From assembly GCA_041987545.1 (NCBI GenBank), contig JBHIWH010000003.1, positions 403,328 to 467,327 of the forward strand: a DNA stretch of 64,000 bases, in the 5' to 3' direction. Positions 1 to 8,097 of the stretch are shown here, piece by piece (positions within the stretch are counted from its first letter, which is position 1; every line of letters begins with the position of its first letter). Position numbers and translations under genes: made by a program. Below the pieces are notes generated by a model. That model was not told where the DNA came from. It searched no databases and saw nothing but the letters and a program-made list of their open reading frames with translations. Source of the DNA: JAJRXR01 sp041987545. Lineage in GTDB: Bacteria; Planctomycetota; Phycisphaerae; Phycisphaerales; UBA1924.

Positions 1-1599
1 AATCTCAGACGCGCTCGACGCACAGCGGGCGGGAATGTGGCCGATATCGTCCATGTCTACGATGCCTGGAACCGCCTGGTCGAAGTCCACCGAAACCCCG
101 GCGGCACGCTGATCGGCGAGTACGAGTACAACGGCCTGGGCTGGCGGACCGTCCGCCGCTACGACGACAGCAAGGCCGCCTACAACGGGATCGACGCCGA
201 ACGCCGGTACTACTACTCGGCCTCCTGGCAGCTGCTCGAGGAGCACATCGACGACGATGACAGCGGCAGCATGGACCGGGTCGGCCAGCAGGTCTGGGGC
301 GTGCGGTACATCGACGACGCGGTGTCGCGCCGGATGGACCTGGACGCCGACGGCGACTACGAGGCGGTCTACGCCTATCTGACCGACGCGCTGTTCAGCG
401 TGCGGGCCGTGCTCAACTCGGACGCGTCGATCATCGAGTATCTGGACTACTCGGCCTACGGCGCCGATCCGATCGCGGTGCACCGGTACGCGGGGGATCT
501 GGACGGCGACAAGGTGCTGGGCACGGGGGACATCTCGGCGTTGCAGACGGCGATCAGCGCGAGCGACTACATCGCCGACGCGGACCTCGTGCACGACGGG
601 GTGTTGGACTTCGACGACCTGAGCGAGATGGCAGCGCGGATCAACGCGGGCTACGACACCTCCATGCCGAGCCCGTGGCTGTCGGACCCGAACCGCGCGG
701 ACGTCGCGTCGGACAACTCGGTGGGGTTCGCGGGGTACTGGTCGGATCTTGAAACAGGAACGTATTCCGTCCGGTACAGACACTATGCACCCAGACTCGG
801 GCGGTGGTTGCAGCGAGATCCGCTCGGGTTCCCCGACGGGCAGAACAGGTATAGATATGTGCGTTCAGACCCAGTTGATTTCTCTGATCCAACAGGTCTC
901 TATCCTCCGGTATCTCCAACAGTGATCCACATAATGGACTGCCAAGAGCAGTTGGATCGACTCAACTCTATTGCAGACTCAATCCGGCAGCACTGCCCAG
1001 ATACTGGAGCCGATATGGGACTGTTCGATCCGGATTCACACATCGGAACGATGTTTGACGTATTGGGACTCCCAGCAGAGGGCCTCGCTGCAGCAGATGG
1101 TTCACTCAACAAGTGGGGGTTGGAGCCCGAGATCAAACGACTAAATGGCACGTTCGTTCGTGATCGCGTTCCTGCTGCCGCCCGGAGACGTGCGCTTGCT
1201 CCTCTTGAGGCACAGGCACGACGGCGAGCGATACGAGGGGCCTTCTCTAATGCTGGCGGCGCGGTGTTTGGTACAGCCGGTTGCTACTTCGATTGCAAAG
1301 ATGCGTTCGATGCAGCATCCAAGGGAGACGTAGGCGGGGCGGTGTCCTCAGGATCATCTGCTATCGCGGGTGTGGCTGGCCCGGCGCTTACTACCGTGTT
1401 TCCTCCAGCAGGCGTGATTCTAATCGCGGGCGAGTTGGCGGCTACGTACATCGAGTACCGAACGGCACTCGCAATCGCGAAGGGCGAGAATCCCGAGTGC
1501 AATGGGGAGTGCGATTTCTTGCGACAGCAACTTGAACAGCGCGGACAGAAATTCGAGCAATCAGGCTGCCTGCCGGACAATCCCGACCCGTACCGGTAG
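1..1599 (+). CDS. RHS repeat-associated core domain protein, 3' part only
   Basis: The frame is open to the left edge, so the gene begins outside the window; the first in-frame GTG at 37 is probably not the real start. YD-repeat residues are visible at the left (DAWNRLVEV, EYEYNGLGWR) and the RHS core motif is clear (LGRWLQRDPLGF, then DPVDFSDPTGLY at about residues 255-290). After the core comes an unrelated tail of about 230 residues with several Cys and a hydrophobic glycine-rich stretch. This is the layout of polymorphic RHS proteins, whose tail is often a toxin, but I do not recognise this tail. Between the YD part and the core sits an insert resembling a dockerin/EF-hand pair (GDLDGDKVLGTGDI). 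The tail DNA is less G+C-rich than the core, suggesting tail exchange. Confidence 0.85.
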   Translation, partial: NLRRARRTAGGNVADIVHVYDAWNRLVEVHRNPGGTLIGEYEYNGLGWRTVRRYDDSKAAYNGIDAERRYYYSASWQLLEEHIDDDDSGSMDRVGQQVWGVRYIDDAVSRRMDLDADGDYEAVYAYLTDALFSVRAVLNSDASIIEYLDYSAYGADPIAVHRYAGDLDGDKVLGTGDISALQTAISASDYIADADLVHDGVLDFDDLSEMAARINAGYDTSMPSPWLSDPNRADVASDNSVGFAGYWSDLETGTYSVRYRHYAPRLGRWLQRDPLGFPDGQNRYRYVRSDPVDFSDPTGLYPPVSPTVIHIMDCQEQLDRLNSIADSIRQHCPDTGADMGLFDPDSHIGTMFDVLGLPAEGLAAADGSLNKWGLEPEIKRLNGTFVRDRVPAAARRRALAPLEAQARRRAIRGAFSNAGGAVFGTAGCYFDCKDAFDAASKGDVGGAVSSGSSAIAGVAGPALTTVFPPAGVILIAGELAATYIEYRTALAIAKGENPECNGECDFLRQQLEQRGQKFEQSGCLPDNPDPYR

Positions 1600-1635
1600 G
1601 TGCGGGGTATCCGCCATCCCTGCTAGGCTCTGCGT

Positions 1636-2343
1636 ATGAGTCTGCTCCGACTGGGTTTCGATGCGCGCTTCGCCAAAGTGTTGCTACGCAGTGCCAGATC
1701 GTCTGGGTTTGAGTCGAATCCTGGAGGCGCAGCAGTCATCGCTTGGTTGAATCGCACTCCCAAGTATGGCAGCTATTCTGCCTTGTCGTACGGCAGCCTC
1801 CGAAGTGGGCACGGCCGGATCATCCATGAGTCGTACGGGCGCTCGGCACTTGCGATCGCGATGCTCTCAAGCATTTGCCTCGTGTCTGCGTGGGCATTGC
1901 TCGTGCTAGCCGGGTCACATTTTGGCAATTCTCTTAGCCTTGATGCGGTAACTGGGATTCTGTGCCTAGCGGTGGGCATCGGACTTGGCGTAGAGAGCCT
2001 CTCGAGGATGTTCCTTCGCAGGTCTATCTCCGTGACAAGAAGCGACCATGACATGCGAGTTGATGTGCGAACGTCGTGGGCGGGATTGGCGCGATTCTCA
2101 CCGGTATCAGCTGACGACGTTCATTTGTTTGCAATTGAGTATGCGAGTCTCGCATTCAACGGGCTGTGGATTTCCAAGAGCACCTTTCAGGGAGTGGTCT
2201 TGGTTGCTGGCAAGCATGTATTCGTTCCGGAAATGTCACGATTTTCCGGCCTTGACAGTGATGGCATTGGGCTACTCTCAGCGTTGTTTCGAAGACGGCC
2301 TACTAGTCTGACGATTGTGGCCATGCCGACGGCCGTGCTCTAG
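1636..2343 (+). CDS. Two-TM membrane protein of unknown function, possible RHS immunity protein
   Basis: A 235-residue protein beginning 36 bases after the RHS stop, on the same strand. Two adjacent hydrophobic segments (about residues 70-94 and 103-122) are followed by a roughly 110-residue soluble domain without a family I recognise. Base composition is less G+C-rich than the later genes and resembles the RHS tail. In polymorphic toxin loci the gene directly behind the toxin commonly encodes its immunity protein, so that role is a positional inference only. Confidence 0.6.
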   Translation: MSLLRLGFDARFAKVLLRSARSSGFESNPGGAAVIAWLNRTPKYGSYSALSYGSLRSGHGRIIHESYGRSALAIAMLSSICLVSAWALLVLAGSHFGNSLSLDAVTGILCLAVGIGLGVESLSRMFLRRSISVTRSDHDMRVDVRTSWAGLARFSPVSADDVHLFAIEYASLAFNGLWISKSTFQGVVLVAGKHVFVPEMSRFSGLDSDGIGLLSALFRRRPTSLTIVAMPTAVL

Positions 2344-2352
2344 CTTGGCATT

Positions 2353-2382
2353 CGTATCCCATAATGCCATTTATGGGATACG
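2353..2382. promoter_or_regulatory. Perfect 12-bp inverted repeat upstream of the toxin-antitoxin operon
   Basis: CGTATCCCATAA, six bases, then its exact complement TTATGGGATACG. It sits 10 bases after the preceding stop codon and about 87 bases before the antitoxin start. It has no T-run, so an operator for the ribbon-helix-helix antitoxin is at least as likely as a terminator. A shorter TGTGT/ACACA repeat lies at 2438-2453, just before the ribosome binding site. Confidence 0.5.
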
Positions 2383-2468
2383 CCCGGCGCCACGAACCAG
2401 ACTCTTGCCATTTGGTCCACTTCCGTGATACGTTCGGTGTGTAGGAGCACACAGAACAAGAGGACCGA

Positions 2469-2705
2469 ATGACCCGGTGGACCCTGACCATCAACGAGAC
2501 CACGGACCGGCTCGTCCGCAGCTTCCTCGCGCAGCGTGGGATGAGCAAGGGCGACCTGTCGCGCTTCGTCGATCGCGCGGTGCGTCGGGTGATCTTCGAC
2601 GACAAGGTCCGGGCGGCCCGCGCCTTCAACGACGGCGTGGACCCAGCGGAGATCGAGGCCGAGATCGAGCGGGCCCTGCAAGAGGCCCGTGCGGATCGTC
2701 CTTGA
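2469..2705 (+). CDS. Ribbon-helix-helix antitoxin (VapB-like)
   Basis: A 78-residue protein whose N-terminal beta strand (TRWTLTINETTD) and two helices fit a ribbon-helix-helix DNA-binding fold; the acidic C-terminal tail is typical of a toxin-binding segment. The start ATG follows an AGAGGA ribosome binding site. The 3' end overlaps the PIN-toxin gene by 17 bases, as in many vap-type pairs. The expected role is to neutralise the PIN ribonuclease and autoregulate the operon, possibly through the inverted repeat at 2353-2382. Confidence 0.75.
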   Translation: MTRWTLTINETTDRLVRSFLAQRGMSKGDLSRFVDRAVRRVIFDDKVRAARAFNDGVDPAEIEAEIERALQEARADRP

Positions 2706-3117
2706 CACGAACGTCCTGATCAGCGGCCTGATCACGCCGGGCCGGCGTCCGCCTGCCAGACTCCTCGACGGCGCCATCCTCGGCGCCTTCACGCTCATCA
2801 CGTCCACGGCCCAGCTCGCCGAGCTGCAGGCGGTCCTCGACCGGCCCCGGCTCCAGAGGTACGTGCTGCCGGGCGCCGCCGCCGAGATGCTCGCCTCGAT
2901 CGACGGGGTCGCCGAGATCCACGAGAGCCCGCTGCCAGAGGTCCGGGCCTCGCCCGACCCGCAGGACGACATGATCCTGGCGACCGCCCTGGCGGGCGGG
3001 GCCGATCTCATCGTCAGCGGCGATCAGCGGGGTCTGATCGGGCTGGGCTCGTTCGAGGGGATCGAGATCCTCGAGCCCGCGGCCGCCATCGAGTTTCTCA
3101 GGGGAGGGCGGGCATGA
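2689..3117 (+). CDS. PIN-domain ribonuclease toxin (COG1569-type)
   Basis: A 142-residue single PIN domain. The conserved acidic set is present: Asp6 in VLDTNVLISG, a Glu in the QLAELQAVL helix, Asp residues in DPQDDMILATAL and Asp in VSGDQRGL. These coordinate the metal ions used for RNA cleavage in this family. The start is a GTG inside the antitoxin gene. The gene ends in ATGA, giving a 4-base overlap with the recombinase, so toxin and integrase are likely translated from one mRNA. Confidence 0.85.
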   Translation: MRIVLDTNVLISGLITPGRRPPARLLDGAILGAFTLITSTAQLAELQAVLDRPRLQRYVLPGAAAEMLASIDGVAEIHESPLPEVRASPDPQDDMILATALAGGADLIVSGDQRGLIGLGSFEGIEILEPAAAIEFLRGGRA

Positions 3118-4082
3118 GCACGATCACGCGGCGCGAGCCGGCTGTCACGCTGCCGCCGGCGGTCGCTGAGATGGGCGGGCAGGCCGGGCGGGCGTTCTTC
3201 GACTTCTTCACCGCACAGATCCGCAACGCCAACACGCGAGCGGCGTACGCCCGCAACGTCGCCCGCTTCCTCGGCTGGGCCCGGGCCCGCGGTGTGGCCC
3301 TCGGCGCCGTCGAGCCGTTCCACGTCGCCGCGTACGTCGAGGATCTGGGCCGCCCGGCCTCGACAGGTGGCCAGGGGCTCGCCGTCGCGAGCGTCAAGCA
3401 GCACCTCGCGGCGATCCGCGTGCTCGGCGACTTCCTGGTCGTCAGGCAGGTCCTGCCCCGCAACCCCGCCACAGAGGTCAGGGGACCCAGGCATGTCGTC
3501 CGCGAGGGCAAGACGCCCGTGCTGACCGGAGCCGAGGCCAGGGCCTTGTTCGCCTCGATCGACGCGTCGAAGCCGGCCGGCCTCCGCGACCGGGCGCTGC
3601 TGGCCACGATGGTGTACACGTTCGGGCGAGTGTCGGCGGTGCTGGCGATGGACGTGGGGGACTACTCCCAGGTCGGCCGCGGGATGCGTCTGCGACTCCG
3701 CGAGAAGGGCGGCCGGGAGCACGAGATGCCGGTCCACCACACGCTGATCGAGCACCTCGATGCCTACCTGGACGTGCTTGGTCAGGGCGAGGGACCGATG
3801 TTTCTTTCGGTGAACCGCAGCCGGACCGGGTTCACACGGCGCCGGCTTGATCGCCGGGAGGTGCTCGCCATGGTCAAGCGTCGCACGGCCGCCGCCGGTC
3901 TGGGGAACCGCTACAGCAGCCACACGTTCCGGGGGACGGGGATCACGGCCTACCTCGCCAACGACGGCGCCCTGGAGCGGGCGCAGTACATGGCCGGGCA
4001 CGCCAGCCCAAGGACCACGAAGCTCTACGACCGGCGGGAGCAGCAGGCGACCCTCGACGAGGTCGAGCGAATAATCCTCTGA
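3114..4082 (+). CDS. Tyrosine recombinase / integrase
   Basis: A 322-residue protein with an N-terminal SAM-like core-binding domain (about residues 25-115) and a C-terminal catalytic domain. The full active site can be read: Arg172 (FGRVSA), Lys198 (REKGG), His270-x-x-Arg273 (HTFRGTG), His296 (MAGHASP) and nucleophile Tyr305 (KLYDRR). It is XerC/D-like in size and probably the island recombinase. The start ATG overlaps the PIN stop codon. No recombination directionality factor is obvious nearby. Confidence 0.93.
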   Translation: MSTITRREPAVTLPPAVAEMGGQAGRAFFDFFTAQIRNANTRAAYARNVARFLGWARARGVALGAVEPFHVAAYVEDLGRPASTGGQGLAVASVKQHLAAIRVLGDFLVVRQVLPRNPATEVRGPRHVVREGKTPVLTGAEARALFASIDASKPAGLRDRALLATMVYTFGRVSAVLAMDVGDYSQVGRGMRLRLREKGGREHEMPVHHTLIEHLDAYLDVLGQGEGPMFLSVNRSRTGFTRRRLDRREVLAMVKRRTAAAGLGNRYSSHTFRGTGITAYLANDGALERAQYMAGHASPRTTKLYDRREQQATLDEVERIIL

Positions 4083-4083
4083 G

Positions 4084-5136
4084 GTGACCGAAATGGGTGA
4101 TCGCGTCTTCCGCGAAGGTGGGCCCCACAACATCCGGCGTGCCGGTCCGGACCAGTTCTCGATGGACATCAAGATCCCCGCAGACGGAGCGGGGATGACA
4201 GGCAGGGCCTGCCCGGACTCGGCCTGCTCGCCCGGTCGATTCAAGGTCAAGTGCGGGACGGGCATCACGATCGAGCATGCCGAGGCGTTCTGCCCGTACT
4301 GCCGCCGGTCCGCGGACCCCAACGACTTCATGACGCCTGAACAGGCCCGCTACGTCGAGGACGTCGTCATGAACGAGGCCGCTGGTGGCATCGAGCGGAT
4401 GCTGAGCAAGGCGTTCGGCACTGGTCCTCTTGCGCGACGCAAGGTCGGCTCCGGCCCCGTGAGCATTGAACTGAGCTACAAGCCCGGTCGACGACCGCCG
4501 GTCCGTCGTCCGTGGGAGGAGCAGCTCAGACGTGATTTGACCTGCCCGCACTGCACGCTGGAGCACGCCGTGTACGGGCTCGCGGTCTGGTGCCCCGACT
4601 GCGGGCAGGACATATTCGTCACTCACGTTCAGGCCGAGTGTGCGGTCGTCCGCACGATGCTCCAGGACGTGGACCGTCGCAGCCGGGAGCTCGGTCCCCG
4701 CGTCGCGGCGCGCGATATCGAGAACGGCCTGGAGGACACGGTCTCGATCCTCGAGGCCGCCCTCAAGGCGATGTGCCGACGCCGATTGCTCGCGGACGGC
4801 GCCTCTCCCGAGGAGGCGGAAACCGTCCTCGTCAAGAAAGTGCGGAACCGATTCCAGAGCTACGAGAGAGCGTGCGAAGCGTTGGCAGAGTTGTTCGGGC
4901 TCGACCTCTCGGCGGCCCTCGCCCAGGACCACGCGGCCAAGCTCGTGCGGACCCTGGAGAAACGACACCCGATCACCCATAACCTCGGCATCGTGGACCG
5001 CAAGTACTTGGACCGCGTCAGCACAGGCGAGGCCGAAGGCAGGGACGTGAGCCTCGATGAACGCGAGGTGATCGAGGCCCTCGATTCCGTGGTATCGCTC
5101 GCCCGGTTCGTCCACTCGGGGCTCTTCCCTAGCTGA
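4084..5136 (+). CDS. Double zinc-ribbon protein with C-terminal HEPN-like domain
   Basis: A 350-residue protein with a GTG start directly after the recombinase stop; an in-frame ATG at 4093 is an alternative. One set of Cys (about residues 43, 48, 57, then the CPYC pair at 70/73) and a clean second zinc ribbon (CPHC 154-157 and CPDC 170-173) precede an all-alpha C-terminal region. That region contains Arg294-HPIT-His299-Asn, matching the R-x4-6-H signature of HEPN nucleases, followed by the VDRKYL segment often seen after it. HEPN domains act as RNases in toxin and defence systems. The assignment rests on this motif and the helical context. Confidence 0.6.
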   Translation: MTEMGDRVFREGGPHNIRRAGPDQFSMDIKIPADGAGMTGRACPDSACSPGRFKVKCGTGITIEHAEAFCPYCRRSADPNDFMTPEQARYVEDVVMNEAAGGIERMLSKAFGTGPLARRKVGSGPVSIELSYKPGRRPPVRRPWEEQLRRDLTCPHCTLEHAVYGLAVWCPDCGQDIFVTHVQAECAVVRTMLQDVDRRSRELGPRVAARDIENGLEDTVSILEAALKAMCRRRLLADGASPEEAETVLVKKVRNRFQSYERACEALAELFGLDLSAALAQDHAAKLVRTLEKRHPITHNLGIVDRKYLDRVSTGEAEGRDVSLDEREVIEALDSVVSLARFVHSGLFPS

Positions 5137-5411
5137 GTAAGCTGCCCACAGGTTCCATCCCGCACGGCCCTTTCTGTCTCTTCTGAATCGCCTTTTGCCG
5201 AGTCATGATGGGTACGTGGTTCGCCTGCGCTCCTCTCGTGCTGTTGCCCTCCATGCGACCTTCGCACGGCCGGTCGCGGTGCCAGCAAAACGACGGTTTC
5301 CGCCCGGCTGACGCCGACGGCGGACCCTCCGCAGTTTGGCTTGCCCCGCCTCCCTGTCTCCGTGCGTGTCTGGTCGGCATCGGTCAACCAAACACGAAAG
5401 GAGACACACCG

Positions 5412-5678
5412 ATGAACAAGACCACGACCAACAAGCCGGTGAGCACGATCCGCGACGGGAGCCTGAAGGCGACCGTGTGGGCCAACCCCGGCGAGGACGG
5501 CCGGACGTTCTACAGCGTGAGGCTGACGCGGACGTACCGGGACGAGCAGGGGAACTACCACGACTCGGACCGGTTCACCGGGGCCGAGCTGTTGCGGGTC
5601 GCCCGACTCGCGGGCCTCGCATACGACGAGACCTCGCGTCTGCGTCAGAGCGAGACGCCGGCCGAGAACGGCGCCTAG
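5412..5678 (+). CDS. Small conserved-type island protein, unknown function
   Basis: An 88-residue protein beginning at the ATG after AAAGGAGA, a strong ribosome binding site; the frame is open further upstream but lacks a comparable start. It is basic at the N-terminus with a compact beta-rich centre (TVWANPGEDGRTFYSVRLTR) that resembles short proteins often carried on plasmids and islands. Function unknown. A Rho-independent terminator follows. Confidence 0.7.
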   Translation: MNKTTTNKPVSTIRDGSLKATVWANPGEDGRTFYSVRLTRTYRDEQGNYHDSDRFTGAELLRVARLAGLAYDETSRLRQSETPAENGA

Positions 5679-5699
5679 CCGCTCGCCGTCCCGATGCCG

Positions 5700-5732
5700 G
5701 GCCGGCCCCCCTCGCGGGGGGTCGGCCTTTTT
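5700..5732 (+). terminator. Rho-independent terminator
   Basis: A 12-bp stem (5700-5711 with 5716-5727, one G-T pair), loop TCGC, then TTTTT. It closes the unit ending with the small gene at 5678. Confidence 0.9.
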
Positions 5733-5802
5733 CTTGCGCCGGCTGAGCGGACCTGGTCTCGATCAGCGCGGTCCCTTCGGCGTGTGCCGCGTCGCTGCGT
5801 CC

Positions 5803-5834
5803 CCCTTGCCCCCGCCGCGGGTGAGGGGCAAGGG
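5803..5834 (+). promoter_or_regulatory. 10-bp hairpin in the leader of the next gene
   Basis: CCCTTGCCCC (5803-5812) pairs perfectly with GGGGCAAGGG (5825-5834) around a 12-base loop, 46 bases before the start at 5880. It has no T-run. A leader hairpin or protein site is possible. Confidence 0.35.
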
Positions 5835-5879
5835 CGACGGTCGCCGCGGCCCCGGATCCAACCCGAAGGGAGCACAACC

Positions 5880-6284
5880 ATGACCAACGAACCCACACTC
5901 ACCCACGAGGAGCTGCGCCAGTTCACGGGCGACCTGGAACGCTACCGGCACGGCCTCAACCCCCGCGTGATCTACACGCCGGGCGTGAGGCACGTGGCCG
6001 AGCGGGCCGGGGCCTACTGGCTCATCGACCTGATCGCCAGCCACATCGCGTCCCGGGAGATGGCCGCGGCCGTCGCCAAGGACGAGCGGCTGGGCTCGCT
6101 GCAGTTCTGGCGCCTGGACGTCGCCGAGGATCACTCCGCGGTGGCCACGTGCCGCGCGGACTCGGGCGTCGAGCCGGCGATCACGCAGACGATCGAGTTC
6201 ACCGACTTCCCGCTCGAGTCGATCGACGTCTGGGCCGGCTGGGACGGGGCGCACTGGACGCTCTACCTGCCCTCCGAGCACTAG
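5880..6284 (+). CDS. DUF6876-like small island protein
   Basis: A 134-residue protein starting at the ATG after GAAGGGAGCACAACC. The sequence (LRQFTGDLERYRHGLNPRV, then ERAGAYWLIDLIASH, then IEFTDFPLESIDVW) resembles the family NCBI calls DUF6876, found on plasmids and integrative elements. Biochemical role unknown. The family name is from memory and was not searched. Confidence 0.7.
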   Translation: MTNEPTLTHEELRQFTGDLERYRHGLNPRVIYTPGVRHVAERAGAYWLIDLIASHIASREMAAAVAKDERLGSLQFWRLDVAEDHSAVATCRADSGVEPAITQTIEFTDFPLESIDVWAGWDGAHWTLYLPSEH

Positions 6285-6288
6285 CCCG

Positions 6289-6316
6289 CGGGCCGGCGTC
6301 ACGCGGCACCGGCCCG
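6289..6316 (+). terminator. Possible weak terminator
   Basis: CGGGCCGG (6289-6296) pairs perfectly with CCGGCCCG (6309-6316), followed only by TTCCT. It lies just after the stop at 6284, but the T-run is poor. Confidence 0.35.
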
Positions 6317-6332
6317 TTCCTATGGTCTGTCC

Positions 6333-6644
6333 ATGGACGCGAAGCTCCAGACAATCCTCGACCGCTTCACTGACGAGCTCAAGGGCTGGCTGGAGAGCCC
6401 GAGCGAGACATCGGGGCGGATCGAGGCGCTCCGGGCCGAGATCGAGAAGCTGAAGGGCGAGCTCGGTGGTACCGGCCTCTCGGACGCGCTGCGGGCGCTG
6501 GAGACGGCCGACAAGGCGGCGCAACGCGAACGGGTGCGCGAGGCGTCCGAGGCGATCGCGCGGGCGTGCAAGCCGCTCGGACTCAACCTGGAGGTCAAGG
6601 CGCCGGCCAAGCGGCGCCCCCGGGCCTCCCGACCCACCCCCTAG
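6333..6644 (+). CDS. Small coiled-coil protein, unknown function
   Basis: A 103-residue highly charged helical protein. The central part (RIEALRAEIEKLKGEL) has coiled-coil heptad spacing and the C-terminus is Lys/Arg/Pro-rich. No strong ribosome binding site is seen before the ATG. No family recognised. It lies in the chain of small + strand island genes. Confidence 0.55.
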   Translation: MDAKLQTILDRFTDELKGWLESPSETSGRIEALRAEIEKLKGELGGTGLSDALRALETADKAAQRERVREASEAIARACKPLGLNLEVKAPAKRRPRASRPTP

Positions 6645-6849
6645 CCGTCGCCAGGCCTACCGACCGGGGGCTGGAAGAGGGCGCGTCCGAGGCGGCCTCA
6701 CGGCTGCGTTCACGGGTCCCGCACGAGTGTGAGCCGCCCCCGGAGGCGGCCCGCACAGGGGGATGCGCCCCACCTGAGTGGAGAGATTTCTAGGTGTTCC
6801 TGTACTTGTACCTCATGAGAGGCACGAGAAAAATGAAAGGAGCACTCAC

Positions 6850-7719
6850 ATGTCGGACCACACACTTGTAGAACTCGTGCCGGAGTACGCGAGGCTCTTC
6901 GATGACCCGCAGATGCACGGGCCGGTCGGGTGGCTGTCGCGGCACGGGGTCGATCCGCGCCAGACCGTGGCCGACGCCGTCGCCGATCTGCAACGGCGTC
7001 GGGGCGGCCGCGTCCGGCTCGAGGCACGCGTGGCCTACGCCCAGGGCGTGGTTCTCAACCAGTTCTTCCACCGGTGGGCCCTGGCGCACCAGGGCCAGAG
7101 CATGCGGACCATCTCCTGGTCGCACACCGACGCCCGGGAGCGGGAACTCCTCCCGTTCCTGACGGCCCTGATCGCCTCCTCGGATCACAGGTCATTCGAG
7201 CGTTCCATCCGCAAGATGGCCCGGCGAAGCCGCCTGAGTGTCCGCGGGCCGATCCTCGGCGATGCCGAGGACTACGCGGCGTACGTCGGCGGGGTCATGG
7301 ACCCCATCGGGGACGTCTTTCTGAGCAACTTCGACGCCGGCCGGCGCGACGCCGCGTTCACCGCCCGCAAGTACCTCCAGATGGTTGCGGTGAGCTTCTA
7401 CCTGAAGGGCCTGACAGGCGGAAGGGGCTCAGTACGGGCCCCGGAGCTGCTGCGGTACCTGACGGTCTCGACCCGGATCGATCCCCGCACCGTACTCGCC
7501 GTGAAGCTCTCGTACTGCCCGGCGGCGTTGACGAGCGAGGAGCGGCGGGAGCTGAAGGAACGCTACGGCTACGTCGTGAGGCCGTTCACGCTCATGAAGA
7601 TCCAGGACGTGGCCCATCTGCTGCGGTACCCGCACCGCCAGGCCCTCTACCGCAAGCTCCACAAGGTCCGGGGGTGGGCGCGGGAGTGGGTGCGGCGGCA
7701 GGAAGGAGGGGCGCCGTGA
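6850..7719 (+). CDS. Unknown protein with a possible sigma-region-4-like C-terminus
   Basis: A 289-residue protein starting at the ATG preceded by AAAGGAG; the frame extends upstream but the ribosome binding site favours 6850. It is mostly helical. The last 40 residues (IQDVAHLLRYPHRQALYRKL, then a basic helix) look like a helix-turn-helix of the type seen in region 4 of sigma factors. That resemblance is weak and by eye only. The last four bases overlap the next gene in a GTGA junction, so the two are probably co-translated. Confidence 0.6.
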   Translation: MSDHTLVELVPEYARLFDDPQMHGPVGWLSRHGVDPRQTVADAVADLQRRRGGRVRLEARVAYAQGVVLNQFFHRWALAHQGQSMRTISWSHTDARERELLPFLTALIASSDHRSFERSIRKMARRSRLSVRGPILGDAEDYAAYVGGVMDPIGDVFLSNFDAGRRDAAFTARKYLQMVAVSFYLKGLTGGRGSVRAPELLRYLTVSTRIDPRTVLAVKLSYCPAALTSEERRELKERYGYVVRPFTLMKIQDVAHLLRYPHRQALYRKLHKVRGWAREWVRRQEGGAP

Positions 7720-7919
7720 GTCTGCGGGAGCCTCACGGCCACCCAGCGAGGGTGGAGGTGGAGGGCGCCTCGTGGCGAGCGTCGGTATCCGGGGGGCCGG
7801 CCCTCGTGATCGGCGTGGTGGTCATCATCGTGGCCGCGGCCCTGGGCTGGAAGCTGCTGGATCTGGCCCTGCCGGCTTCCCCGGCGGAGCGACGGCACGA
7901 GGCCGCATCGAGCGATTGA
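7716..7919 (+). CDS. Small single-TM protein
   Basis: A 67-residue protein with a GTG start overlapping the upstream TGA (GTGA) and GGAAGGAGG just before it. One hydrophobic helix (about residues 30-50, rich in Val/Ile/Ala) is followed by a short Pro/Ala tail. Probably a membrane-anchored partner of the preceding protein. Function unknown. Confidence 0.5.
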   Translation: MSLREPHGHPARVEVEGASWRASVSGGPALVIGVVVIIVAAALGWKLLDLALPASPAERRHEAASSD

Positions 7920-8076
7920 CCCGTGGGCCTGGATCACGCGTCCCGGAGGCGCACTCACCTGTCATGACGCGCCGGTGAACCGCGCGTACAGCGGGGTGCA
8001 TGCGGTTGTATGTGGCACAGACTTGCAATCATTGGAGCGTTATGGCAAAGTACGGTGGCATGAGAATAGCCAGATG

Positions 8077-8097
8077 TGTTTTTGGTGCCCAAAAACA
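8077..8097. other. Candidate oriT inverted repeat
   Basis: TGTTTTTGG, TGC, CCAAAAACA: a perfect 9-bp inverted repeat in a locally A/T-rich stretch about 290 bases before mobC. Conjugative origins usually have an inverted repeat beside the nick site, upstream of the relaxosome genes. The sequence just to its right (TCCGCATCG) is where a nick could lie, but I see no exact match to a known nic core. The 7920-8389 gap holds this repeat and the hairpin array listed next; no gene is evident in it. Confidence 0.45.
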
